From Pseudomonadota bacterium (GTDB lineage: Bacteria; Pseudomonadota; Alphaproteobacteria; Rhodospirillales; Magnetospirillaceae), in assembly GCA_023458315.1 (NCBI GenBank), contig JAEXAH010000054.1:1-29881 (forward strand): a stretch of 29,881 nt of DNA. The letters run 5' to 3'. Positions within the stretch are counted from its first letter, which is position 1. Every line of letters begins with the position of its first letter. A program made the position numbers and the translations under genes. Below, one piece after another: positions 22,738 through 29,881 of the stretch. Below the pieces are notes generated by a model. That model had not been told where the DNA came from. It saw only the letters and a list, made by a program, of their open reading frames with translations, and ran no database searches.

Positions 22738-24116
22738 GGCGTCGGCGCTGGATATGGCCCGTGGCGGCGGCGGTGGCCGCCAGTCTGGCCGTGGTGGCGG
22801 CCCTGGGGCCGCTGGAGCGCGACCGCAGGGTCGAGGGCGGCGCCGAGGGCGCGCTGCTGGCCGACCGCTGGCGCGTACGCCTGACCAGCCCCCAGGTGGC
22901 CGAGCAGATGGCGGCGCGCGAATACGCCGCCAGCCTGCGCGACCATGCCGCCGATGGCGTGCTGGATTCCGATCCCTATCTGACCGAACTGGTGGGATCG
23001 GTGGTGGAACCGCTGATCATCGCCGCCCGCGACCTGTACCCGCAAAGCCGCGGCTGGGCCTGGGAATGGCATCTGGCCGATACCGGCGAGGTCAACGCCT
23101 GGTGCCTGCCGGGCGGCCGCATCATGGTGCTGTCGGGCCTGCTGGCCGACGACGTGCTGGGCGACGACCGCGACCGCGTGGCCACCGTGCTGGCGCACGA
23201 GGTCGCCCACGCCCTGTTGCAGCATTCGCGTGAGGGCATGGGCCGCGCCTGGACCGCCCAGGGTCTGGCCTGGATCGTGGCGAAAAGCCTGAAGATCGGC
23301 GCCCTGCGCGAAGACCAGATGGTACGCGGCCTGCGCGCCGCCCTGCTGGACCCCCACACCCGCACCCGCGAAACCGAGGCCGACGTCCTGGGCCTGGAAC
23401 TGATGGCCCGGGCCGGATTCGCGCCGTCCAAGGCGGTGGAAACCTGGGAACGCATGGCCGCCCAGTCCCACCCCGACCTGCGGGCCGAACCCATGCAGCG
23501 CGCCCTGGCCTTCCTGACCGACCATCCCTCGGACCTGGAACGGCTGGAACGCATGCGCGGCCTGCAACCCAAGGCCCAGCCGCTGGCCGAGGCCGCCCGG
23601 CAATGGGAATGGCTGACCCAGGGGGTGGACGACACCCAGAGCGAGGCGCTGAGCCGCGCCGCCAACGCCTTCGGCCTGGACCGCCTGAATCTGGTCAACG
23701 ACCGCGCCCTGGTGGCCAAGGTGGCCGCCGCCGAACGCATTTCCGCCAAACAGGCGGCGGCCGAGATCGAGCGCGCCATGTGGGAAACCGCGCTGGACCA
23801 GGGCGGCGCCCTGCAAATGGCGCTGTCGGCCATGGTGCGCGCCGCCGATGGCTGGGAACGGCTGTCGCGGATCGAACAGGCGTGGGGAAAACTGCGCCAG
23901 CCCAAGCCGCTGCTGCTGGCCCCCGACCAGATCCGCCGCCTGTCGCTGCCCGACGACGACCGCGCCGCCGCCCGCCGCGCCGTGGACCGCCTGAACGCCT
24001 ATCTGGCGTCGCCGCGCACCCAGCGCCGCCTGTGGCGCGACGCCGCCGACGAACTGGGCAAGACGCTGCCCAAGGGTCGCCAGGCCATCCTTGACGCCAT
24101 GGGAGGCCGCGCATGA
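22734..24116 (+). CDS. M48-family zinc metalloprotease, envelope-anchored
   Basis: The 460-residue protein begins with an Arg-rich segment and a hydrophobic helix (residues 6-25), so it is probably membrane-anchored with a periplasmic body. The M48 signature is HEVAH (His155, Glu156, His159) preceded by VNAWCLPGGRIMVLSGLL. The third zinc ligand is probably Glu213 in RETEADVLG. The C-terminal half is Ala/Arg-rich and helical, without obvious TPR repeats of the BepA type, and I cannot name it. BepA/LoiP-like M48 proteases work in envelope quality control; the same role here is an inference. It overlaps the next membrane-protein gene by 4 bp (ATGA), so the two are probably made together. Confidence 0.92.
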   Translation: MRRRRWIWPVAAAVAASLAVVAALGPLERDRRVEGGAEGALLADRWRVRLTSPQVAEQMAAREYAASLRDHAADGVLDSDPYLTELVGSVVEPLIIAARDLYPQSRGWAWEWHLADTGEVNAWCLPGGRIMVLSGLLADDVLGDDRDRVATVLAHEVAHALLQHSREGMGRAWTAQGLAWIVAKSLKIGALREDQMVRGLRAALLDPHTRTRETEADVLGLELMARAGFAPSKAVETWERMAAQSHPDLRAEPMQRALAFLTDHPSDLERLERMRGLQPKAQPLAEAARQWEWLTQGVDDTQSEALSRAANAFGLDRLNLVNDRALVAKVAAAERISAKQAAAEIERAMWETALDQGGALQMALSAMVRAADGWERLSRIEQAWGKLRQPKPLLLAPDQIRRLSLPDDDRAAARRAVDRLNAYLASPRTQRRLWRDAADELGKTLPKGRQAILDAMGGRA

Positions 24117-25180
24117 ATGCCGCGCCATCGCTGCCGTTTTCCTCGGGCGCCCTGTGGGCGGGCAAGGCGTGGACGCTGTGGCGGCGCAAGCCGCTCTTCT
24201 TCTCGGCCGCCGCCCTGCTGGTGCTGTCGCTGCGCTGGGCGCTGGATTTCAGCCCGTCCGAGGGCGGCTCCGCCCTGCTGATCCTGCTGTCCTATCTGAC
24301 CGACGCCATGGTGGTGGCGGCGCTGTGGCTGGCCCTGAACCAGGACGGCGGCGGCAGCCTGTGGAGCGGCTGGCGAAATCTGGCCGGACGGCGGCGGCAG
24401 GTGGCCGTGGCCGGGCTGTGGGGCCTGCCCAGCGCCGGGATCGGCTTCGTCCTGCTGTCGCTGCCCGTCACCCTGATGCAGCCGGTGGGCATGGCGCTGG
24501 GCGCCCGCGTCGCCGGATGGGCCACCCTGGTCTGGGTGTTCCTGTCGGGGGCGGTGTGCTGCCTGCTGCTGTTCGCCGCCCTGCTGGCGGTGCTGGCCGC
24601 CGCCGATGGCGAGGACCATCCGTGGAATGCCGGCATGAAGGGCCTGCGTGCCGCCCTGCTGGGCTGGCGGCCGCTGCTGGCGCTGTGGACCGCCTTCGTC
24701 TGCGGCGCCGCGCTGTGCGCCACCGCCACCGCCGCCATCCTGGGCCATGTGGACCTGGACATGCTGGACGGTCCGGGGCGGGCGTGGCTGGAACGCTGGA
24801 TCAACTGGCCCGCCTTGTTCGTCGCCGTCTCGGCGCTGCTGGCGCTGCTGGGACCGGCGGCGCGCCACCTGTTCGCCACCGCCCGCGGCGAGGCCGAGGC
24901 GCCGCACGCTTTGGCCTCGTTCGGCGAAACCGTGGCCCGCCATGGCGCCCGCCTGCTTTACGCCCTGGCGGCGCTGTTCGGGCTGGCGTCGCTGTTCGCC
25001 CTGGACATGACGGTACAGGCGGGGCTGGTGGGCGGCGCCGGTCTGGCCGCCACCGGCTGGGCGCTGTCGCGTTGTGCCCCCGCTTGGGGCGATCCCGCCG
25101 CCGGGCGCTGGGCGCGCTGGAGTTGGCTGGCCTCGGCCGCGCTATGGTCGCTGGCTTTCCTGGCCCTGCGCGGCGGCTGA
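24113..25180 (+). CDS. Multi-pass membrane protein of unknown function
   Basis: The 355-residue product has several hydrophobic segments that look membrane-spanning (around 30-45, 55-75, 100-120, 133-162, 185-213, 234-247, 278-295 and 330-350). The N-terminus, FSSGALWAGKAWTLWRRKPL, precedes the first of these, a layout seen in the BPSS1780/DUF975-like group of YciC-type membrane proteins. I cannot assign it firmly. Trp and Leu are abundant, and there are no recognisable catalytic motifs. The ATGA overlap with the M48 protease gene suggests functional coupling, perhaps a protease partner or substrate in the inner membrane. Confidence 0.88.
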   Translation: MNAAPSLPFSSGALWAGKAWTLWRRKPLFFSAAALLVLSLRWALDFSPSEGGSALLILLSYLTDAMVVAALWLALNQDGGGSLWSGWRNLAGRRRQVAVAGLWGLPSAGIGFVLLSLPVTLMQPVGMALGARVAGWATLVWVFLSGAVCCLLLFAALLAVLAAADGEDHPWNAGMKGLRAALLGWRPLLALWTAFVCGAALCATATAAILGHVDLDMLDGPGRAWLERWINWPALFVAVSALLALLGPAARHLFATARGEAEAPHALASFGETVARHGARLLYALAALFGLASLFALDMTVQAGLVGGAGLAATGWALSRCAPAWGDPAAGRWARWSWLASAALWSLAFLALRGG

Positions 25181-25224
25181 CCGCACAGCCCCTTCTCGCG
25201 GCGGGGGCTTCGCGCTACTGTAAG

Positions 25225-25328
25225 ACCGGCCAACCTTTGATTTGACCTGTCGGCCGGTATCTTGCGGCCAAGCCCGCGAATGCGGGCGCCCGGCGGGGGA
25301 CAATACAACCGGCCAATTTGGCCGGTTG
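25225..25328. repeat. Cluster of ACCGGCCAA palindromes before the OmpA-family gene
   Basis: ACCGGCC at 25225-25231 and its inverse GGCCGGT at 25252-25258 are followed by a perfect 23-bp palindrome at 25306-25328 (11-bp arms CAACCGGCCAA and TTGGCCGGTTG around one T). A separate 6-bp hairpin GCCCGC-GAAT-GCGGGC lies at 25272-25287. The repeated half-site suggests a multi-site operator or a strong structured leader of the downstream gene. Confidence 0.65.
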
Positions 25329-25339
25329 GTATAAGGCGT

Positions 25340-25377
25340 GGTTTCGGGGTTTCGGGGTTTCGGGGTTTCGGGGTTTC
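25340..25377 (+). repeat. Octanucleotide tandem repeat forming a G-quadruplex motif
   Basis: The 8-bp unit GGTTTCGG is repeated 4.75 times. On the plus strand this gives four GGGG runs (25346-25349, 25354-25357, 25362-25365, 25370-25373) separated by TTTC, an ideal four-layer intramolecular quadruplex of form (G4T3C)3G4. The last run ends 7 nt before the ATG of the OmpA-family gene, exactly where a Shine-Dalgarno should be, and no other one is present. Confidence 0.95.
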
Positions 25378-25380
25378 ACG

Positions 25381-26361
25381 ATGCAGGCTGACAAGAATAC
25401 CGCCGGTCCGGCCATGGTCGGCGGCTGGGCACAGTCCATGGGGGGGCTGTATCTGGCGGTGGCGGCGCTGTTGCTGGTGGTGTTCGGGGTTCTGTCGCTG
25501 CACGGTCTGGTGCTGCGGTCGCGCCTGGACCAACCGCCCGCCGAGGCCGCCCCGGCGGCCGAGCATGGCGCGCTGAGCGCCGCCGAGCGCGCCGCCCTGT
25601 ACGACCGGCTGGCCAAGATGGGCGCCGATTTGTCGGCCGAGGCCGCCGAGCGCAACCGTCTGGCCAAACGGCTGGAGGAATTGCTGGCCGCCCGCGCCGA
25701 ACTGGGCCTGCAACTGGACGGCGCCGCCACCGCGCCGTCGGACACGCGCGCCAGCCTGCTGGCCGCCATGGAGGAAACCGAGCGTCAGTTGGCGGCGGTG
25801 TCGCAGGCGCTGGAAGTGACCGAGCGCCGTATCGAGGCCGGGCAGATCCAGGTGACGGGCCTGGGGGCGCGACTGAACCGCGCCCTGCTGGTCAAGGTCG
25901 AGGAATTGCGCCGCGAACGTTCGGATTTCTTTGCCCGCCTGCGCGACGTGCTGGGCGACAATCCCGGCTTCCGGGTCGAGGGCGACCGCTTCACCCTGCC
26001 GTCCGAGGTGCTGTTCGCCGCCGGTTCCGACGTGCTGCTGCCCCAGGGCGTCGAGGAGGTCCGCCGTCTGGCCGCCACCGTCAATGCCGTGCGCGCCCAG
26101 TTCCCCACCGACGTCAATTGGGTGCTGCGGGTCGGCGGCCACACCGACAAACGGCCCATCGCCAACAGCCGGTATCCGTCCAATTGGGAATTGTCGGTGC
26201 TGCGCGCCGTCACCGTGGTCAAGGCGCTGATCGCCGCCGGGGTGCCGCCCCAGCATGTGGCCGCCGCCGGTTTCGGCGAATTCCAGCCCATCACCGCCGA
26301 CGACAGCGACGCCGCCCTGGCCCGCAACCGCCGCATCGAATTCCGCCTGGATCAGCCCTGA
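25381..26361 (+). CDS. OmpA/MotB-domain envelope protein with coiled coil
   Basis: The 326-residue protein has a short cytoplasmic tail, one transmembrane helix (about 22-45), a long Ala/Glu/Arg-rich coiled coil (about 65-190) and a C-terminal OmpA/MotB peptidoglycan-binding domain. That domain contains LRVGGHTDKRPI, the MotB-like NWELSVLRAVTVVKALIAAG, AAGFGEFQPI and RNRRIEFRLD. It probably ties the inner membrane to peptidoglycan. No MotA/ExbB partner is adjacent, and the helix lacks an obvious MotB-type proton-channel Asp. The ATG at 25381 lies 3 bp after the octamer repeat. An in-frame TTG at 25318 would make the repeat part of the coding sequence, so repeat slippage would shift the frame. 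Confidence 0.92.
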   Translation: MQADKNTAGPAMVGGWAQSMGGLYLAVAALLLVVFGVLSLHGLVLRSRLDQPPAEAAPAAEHGALSAAERAALYDRLAKMGADLSAEAAERNRLAKRLEELLAARAELGLQLDGAATAPSDTRASLLAAMEETERQLAAVSQALEVTERRIEAGQIQVTGLGARLNRALLVKVEELRRERSDFFARLRDVLGDNPGFRVEGDRFTLPSEVLFAAGSDVLLPQGVEEVRRLAATVNAVRAQFPTDVNWVLRVGGHTDKRPIANSRYPSNWELSVLRAVTVVKALIAAGVPPQHVAAAGFGEFQPITADDSDAALARNRRIEFRLDQP

Positions 26362-26384
26362 CCGGACCGACCGGCTGACGCGGC

Positions 26385-28178
26385 CTATGCCGCCGCGGGC
26401 AGCCGGACGTGGAAGGTCGAGCCCTGGCCGGGGGTGGATTCCAGCCAGATGCGGCCGCCGTGCTGTTCCGCCACCCGCTTGCAGATGGCCAGCCCGATGC
26501 CGGTGCCGGGATATTGTTCGCGCGTGTGCAGGCGCTGGAAGATCATGAAGATGCGATCGAAATATTGCGGGTCGATGCCGATGCCGTTGTCGGCCACCGA
26601 CAGCACCACCGCCGCGCCGTCGCGTCGCGCCGACAGCGTGACCAGGGGGGGACGGTCGGGATGGTGGTATTTCAGGGCGTTGGCCACCAGATTCTGCACC
26701 AGCCGCGCCAGTTCGTCGCGGCAGCCGAACACCGGCGGCAGGTCGTCCAGCCCGTCCTCGACCCGCACCGCCCCGCCCTCGGCCTCGGTCTGCGCCTGAA
26801 GCGGCCGCACGGCGTCGTCGACGATCTGCCGCAAGGTCAGGGTTTCCTTGGGCGGCGCGATGCGGCCGATGCGGGAATATTCCAGCAGGTCCAGCACCAG
26901 CCGGTCCATGCGTTGGGCGCCGTCGCGGGCAAAGGCGATGAAGTCGCGGGCGTCCTGGTCCAGCCGGTCGCCATAGCGCCGTTCCAGCAGCGCCATGTAG
27001 GACGTCACCATGCGCAACGGCTCGCGCAGGTCATGGGACGCCACATAGGCGAATTGTTCCAGTTCGGTGTTGGACCGTTCCAGTTCGGCGGTCTTGTCGT
27101 GCAGCGCCTGTTCGATGGCCCGGCGCTGGGTGATGTCGCGGAACACCACCACCACCCCGGTGGTGACGTCGTCGCGCCGGATGGCCGACACCGAATATTC
27201 CACCGGAAAGGCGGTGCCGTCCTTGCGCCAATAGACCTCGTCCGTCACCTCGCGCGGCTGGCCGTCGCGCAGGGTCAGGAACATGGGGCATTCGCAGGAC
27301 GGATAGGCGGTGCCGTCGGCGCGATGGTGATGGACCGCGTCGTGCAGCGCCAGCCCGACCCCTTCGTCGTCGGCCCAGCCCAGCAGGCGGCGGGCCGACG
27401 GGTTGATGAAGGTGATGCGGCCGTCGCCATCCAGGCCGCAAATGCCCTCTTGCGGGGCGCTCAGGATCATCTCGCGGTCCTGGCGGGCGTGCTCGGCCTC
27501 GCGGCGGCGGTCGGCCAGGTCCAGTTCGGCCTGCTTGCGCGCCGCCCGCATGGAGGCGAAGGCCGTCACCAATTCGCCCACCTCGTCCGATCCGGCGGCG
27601 GGCAATGGCGTGTCGAAATTGCGCTGGGCCATGGCCCGCGACGCCCGCGCCAACTGGCGCAACGGCCGCAGCACCGCGCCTTCCATCACCAGCAGCGCCA
27701 TGACCAGCATCAGAAAGGCGAACCCGGCAAAGGCCGCCCCCAATTCCAGGAAGCGCACGTTCTGGCGGCCCAGAGCGGCGGTGCGGTCGATAATCACAAC
27801 CAGCCGCCCCAATTCCATGCCGCCCACCGTCACCGGCTGATCCAGACGGAAATAGGTTTCGCCGGGACCGGCCTCGGGCAGCGGCGTGCCGCGCATGGGA
27901 AACAGCCGACGGCCGTCGCGGTCGGTCACGACCACCGCCCGCCAGTCGGGATTGTCCTCCAGCAGCGCCTCCATGTTCTCGTGCACCACGTCGATCTGGC
28001 TGGTCAGCAGCAGCGGCACCAGGATTTCCCCGACGCTGTCCAGATGACGGACGGTGTTGACGCGGAAGGCGGCCTCGGCGTCGGCGCGCAGCAGCGGTAT
28101 CCAGGCCAGGTAGACATAGCCCAGCACCGCCGCGAACACCGCCACCAGCGGCAGCAGGAGTTTGTGATGCAGCCTCAT
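26385..28178 (-). CDS. Membrane sensor histidine kinase (HAMP-PAS-HisKA-HATPase)
   Basis: The 597-residue protein has TM1 at about 7-29, a short periplasmic domain (30-143), TM2 at about 145-168 and HAMP (169-222). A PAS domain (about 233-350) holds an odd SCECP cysteine cluster at 294-298. HisKA follows with His382 in VASHDLREPLRM, then NLVANALKYH, DNGIGIDPQ and GTGIGLAICKR. Its ATG overlaps the stop of the PhnD-like gene as ATGA. The pair therefore looks like a sensor in which a periplasmic binding protein presents a ligand to the kinase. No response regulator is adjacent. The transmitter is closely related to that of the kinase at 20616-22625. Confidence 0.94.
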   Translation of the reverse strand: MRLHHKLLLPLVAVFAAVLGYVYLAWIPLLRADAEAAFRVNTVRHLDSVGEILVPLLLTSQIDVVHENMEALLEDNPDWRAVVVTDRDGRRLFPMRGTPLPEAGPGETYFRLDQPVTVGGMELGRLVVIIDRTAALGRQNVRFLELGAAFAGFAFLMLVMALLVMEGAVLRPLRQLARASRAMAQRNFDTPLPAAGSDEVGELVTAFASMRAARKQAELDLADRRREAEHARQDREMILSAPQEGICGLDGDGRITFINPSARRLLGWADDEGVGLALHDAVHHHRADGTAYPSCECPMFLTLRDGQPREVTDEVYWRKDGTAFPVEYSVSAIRRDDVTTGVVVVFRDITQRRAIEQALHDKTAELERSNTELEQFAYVASHDLREPLRMVTSYMALLERRYGDRLDQDARDFIAFARDGAQRMDRLVLDLLEYSRIGRIAPPKETLTLRQIVDDAVRPLQAQTEAEGGAVRVEDGLDDLPPVFGCRDELARLVQNLVANALKYHHPDRPPLVTLSARRDGAAVVLSVADNGIGIDPQYFDRIFMIFQRLHTREQYPGTGIGLAICKRVAEQHGGRIWLESTPGQGSTFHVRLPAAA

Positions 28179-29044
28179 GGCCCGCCGCCTTCCTGGTTCC
28201 AGAACCGCTCCATCCCCCATTCCGCCATGGGCAGGTAATCGGCCATGGACGCGGAAACCGCCGGCCGCATGGGCACCTGCGCCAGCAGCCGCGCGCCTTC
28301 TTCGGTGGCCTGAAGCTCCAGGAAGGCGCGGCGCACCGCCTCGCGCGCCGCAATCGGCACCCGCGGATGGGCGGCCACCGGATGCGACGGCAATTCGCGG
28401 GTGGTGTACAGCACCCGCACCCGCTCGCGCACGTCGGAATCCTGTTCCTCCAGCACCTTCTGCACGCCGCCGCCCGCATCCACCAGCCCGTTGGCCACGT
28501 GCAGATAGACCGAGGCGTGGGTCCGCACGTCGCGCACCTGGACCCGCACGCCGAACAGCCGTTCCAAATCGGCGCGGATCAGAATGCTGGCGCCGATGGC
28601 GTTGGCCGACGGCACCGCCAGCACCTTGCCGTCCAGTTCGCGCGGCGAGGTGACGGGCGAATCCTTGGCCACCAGCAGGATGCCGCGCAGCGGGGCGCGG
28701 TCGCGCACCAGCGGAACATATCCCTGTCGGTCCCGCTCCATCAGGATGTGATAGGGATTGGTGAAGACGAAATCATAGGCCCCGGCGCTCAACTGCCGCT
28801 CGAAATCCGCCACCGACAGGGTGGTGGTCAGGCGCAGGCGCAGGCCCGAGCGGGCCGCCACCGCCCCGACGATGGGATTCCAGATTTCCACCAGCCGCCG
28901 CCGCTCGAATTGCGGCACCACGGCGAAAACGTAGGTGTCCGCGGCATGGGCACGGGAAAACGTCGGCAGCAGCGGCAGGGACGCGGCGGACAGCAGCCCC
29001 GCGCACACCTGACGCCGGGACGGGCGATGGGGCGAAGCGCACAT
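28175..29044 (-). CDS. PhnD-like periplasmic substrate-binding protein (putative kinase co-sensor)
   Basis: The 289-residue product belongs to the PhnD/SsuA/transferrin-like binding-protein superfamily (PF12974 type). Residues 1-34 form a signal peptide with twin arginines (SRRQVCAGLLSA), possibly Tat-dependent, with cleavage likely after AHA. The mature part begins TYVFAVVPQFERRRLVEIW and has the family FVFTNPYHILM and GKVLAVPSANAIGAS segments. No ABC permease or ATPase gene is next to it. Instead it overlaps a histidine kinase gene by 4 bp, so a sensing rather than transport role is inferred. The ligand is unknown; phosphonate should not be assumed. GGAGG lies 6 nt before the ATG at 29044. 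Confidence 0.92.
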   Translation of the reverse strand: MCASPHRPSRRQVCAGLLSAASLPLLPTFSRAHAADTYVFAVVPQFERRRLVEIWNPIVGAVAARSGLRLRLTTTLSVADFERQLSAGAYDFVFTNPYHILMERDRQGYVPLVRDRAPLRGILLVAKDSPVTSPRELDGKVLAVPSANAIGASILIRADLERLFGVRVQVRDVRTHASVYLHVANGLVDAGGGVQKVLEEQDSDVRERVRVLYTTRELPSHPVAAHPRVPIAAREAVRRAFLELQATEEGARLLAQVPMRPAVSASMADYLPMAEWGMERFWNQEGGGP

Positions 29045-29140
29045 GGCGGGCCTCCGTCAGAGGAGGAAAGTCATATGCACAGTATCACCCCTTTGCCAAA
29101 ACCTGTCGCCCCCGAAACCGCCATGGCAGGTCCGCAAGAC

Positions 29141-29881
29141 TCAGGGGACGCCCCGCGCGCCGGGCTGCGACGCCCGCACCGGCCGCGCCGCACCGCCGCC
29201 GCGCAAGGCGGCGACATAGTCCAGTTCGTTGCGGGTCAGGGCGTTGTCCGGCTCCAACGCCAGCGCCGCGCGCAAGGTCAGTTCGGCCTCGTTGATCCGC
29301 TTCAGCTCGATCAGGGCGACGGCCCGCCCGCGCAGGATGCGGGCCCGGGTCGCCACATCCAGATCCGGCGTCTTCGCCAACCGTTCCCACGCCACCAGCG
29401 CATCCTGCCAGCGGCCCGCCGCGCCCAGGGCGGTGGCCCGTTCGCTGGCAAGCGGCACCATCATCGGGCGCGGGATGTCGGGCACCGCCGGCGGCAGGGC
29501 CAGCCCGGCCTCCAGCACCCGCACGGCGGCGGCCGGATCGCGGGTTTCCAGGTAATAGCTGCCCAGGATCATGCTGATCAGCGGATAGGGGCTTTCCAGC
29601 ACGGTGACGGCGGGGGGCGGCGGCGCCTTGCCGTCATCCTTGCCCCCGGTTTTGTCCGGCGCCTTGGCCCCCGTCTTGTCCGGCAGCGGCGGCAGATTGG
29701 CGATCTGGGTCGCCGCCGTCATCTCGGCCGGGCCGTCCGCCAGCAACACCCGGGGCGGCACCGTCTTGCCCCTGGCGATGGCGGCGGGGGCTTCGGCCAG
29801 CGCCGCCTCCAGGTCGGGCACCAGCGGCGCGACGGCGCGCACGCCCGCCGCCTTGATGCGGGCGGTGGCGGCGTCCAGGGT
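29141..29881 (-). CDS. TPR-like protein, 5' end beyond the window
   Basis: The frame is open to the right edge, so only the last 246 residues are seen. The visible part starts in a helical region (AATARIKAAGVRAVAPLVPD) and has a Pro/Lys/Gly-rich low-complexity linker (LPPLPDKTGAKAPDKTGGKD). It then shows several helix pairs of tetratricopeptide style, such as LGSYYLETRDPAAAVRVLEA, ALGAAGRWQDALVAWERL, and AVALIELKRINEAELTLRAA followed by LALEPDNALTRNELDY. TPR proteins bind partner proteins; which ones cannot be said. It lies 96 bp upstream of the PhnD-kinase unit on the same strand and could be cotranscribed with it. Confidence 0.85.
   Translation of the reverse strand, partial: TLDAATARIKAAGVRAVAPLVPDLEAALAEAPAAIARGKTVPPRVLLADGPAEMTAATQIANLPPLPDKTGAKAPDKTGGKDDGKAPPPPAVTVLESPYPLISMILGSYYLETRDPAAAVRVLEAGLALPPAVPDIPRPMMVPLASERATALGAAGRWQDALVAWERLAKTPDLDVATRARILRGRAVALIELKRINEAELTLRAALALEPDNALTRNELDYVAALRGGGAARPVRASQPGARGVP

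Noticed and set aside
20559..24128. 1189-codon minus-strand open frame opposite the Cache kinase and M48 genes
   Set aside because: Both opposite-strand genes have full domain signatures; this frame is Gly/Gln/Ala/His-rich shadow sequence.
24113..26361. Membrane protein plus OmpA/MotB protein as a ZorAB-like anti-phage motor
   Set aside because: The membrane protein has no MotA/ExbB features, the OmpA-type helix lacks a clear channel Asp, and no Zorya effector genes are present.

Overview
The window is GC-rich DNA (high G/C at third codon positions) from an alphaproteobacterium, most likely a Rhodospirillales member of the Magnetospirillum type. Three things support this. The housekeeping proteins (six-domain S1, class II EPSP synthase, Obg with an acidic tail, the FYDLN-type zinc-ribbon protein) look alphaproteobacterial. 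The order tRNA-Ala / FYDLN protein / aroA / cmk / rpsA fits. The second half is rich in chemotaxis, c-di-GMP and histidine-kinase genes. The genus is an inference; no rRNA or marker is present to fix it.

Left part (1-14.4 kb), mostly conserved core. An inverted pair of REP-like palindromes and the rpsA terminator lie at the left edge. aroA, cmk and rpsA run on the minus strand, with an unusual long palindrome between aroA and cmk. A FYDLN/zinc-ribbon gene diverges from aroA and is followed by two identical tRNA-Ala(GGC) genes in a roughly 225-bp tandem duplication, each with its own promoter and terminator. Next come an SDR, a uracil-DNA glycosylase-family gene, a bestrophin-type channel and an unrecognised helical protein with a FliM/CheZ-like C-terminal peptide. 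The minus-strand run obgE-proB-proA-nadD-rsfS-rlmH is tightly packed with stop/start overlaps. The ribosomal protein operon rplU-rpmA lies upstream with a clear sigma70 promoter and its own terminator. Between rplU and ahcY sits a small transcription-unit-like stretch encoding a 30-residue hydrophobic peptide.

Middle part (14.4-20.5 kb). ahcY (minus) and a gldA-type glycerol dehydrogenase (plus) diverge from a region with two different palindromic operator candidates. A PAS-like/GGDEF diguanylate cyclase follows, convergent with a transmembrane chemoreceptor that ends in a complete hemerythrin domain.

Right part (20.5-29.9 kb), accessory and signalling. A Cache-PAS histidine kinase, an M48 metalloprotease overlapping a multi-pass membrane protein, and an OmpA/MotB-type envelope protein are all on plus. 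The OmpA gene is preceded by an octanucleotide repeat that forms an ideal G-quadruplex motif just upstream of the start codon. Converging on it from the right is a two-gene unit: a PhnD-like periplasmic binding protein overlapping a HAMP-PAS histidine kinase, which looks like a split sensor. A TPR-like gene runs off the right edge.

I saw no CRISPR array, transposase, phage gene or origin. The items most worth checking are the G-quadruplex leader, the 30-aa peptide unit, the possible AUA start of rsfS, the FliM/CheZ-like protein and the PhnD-kinase pair.
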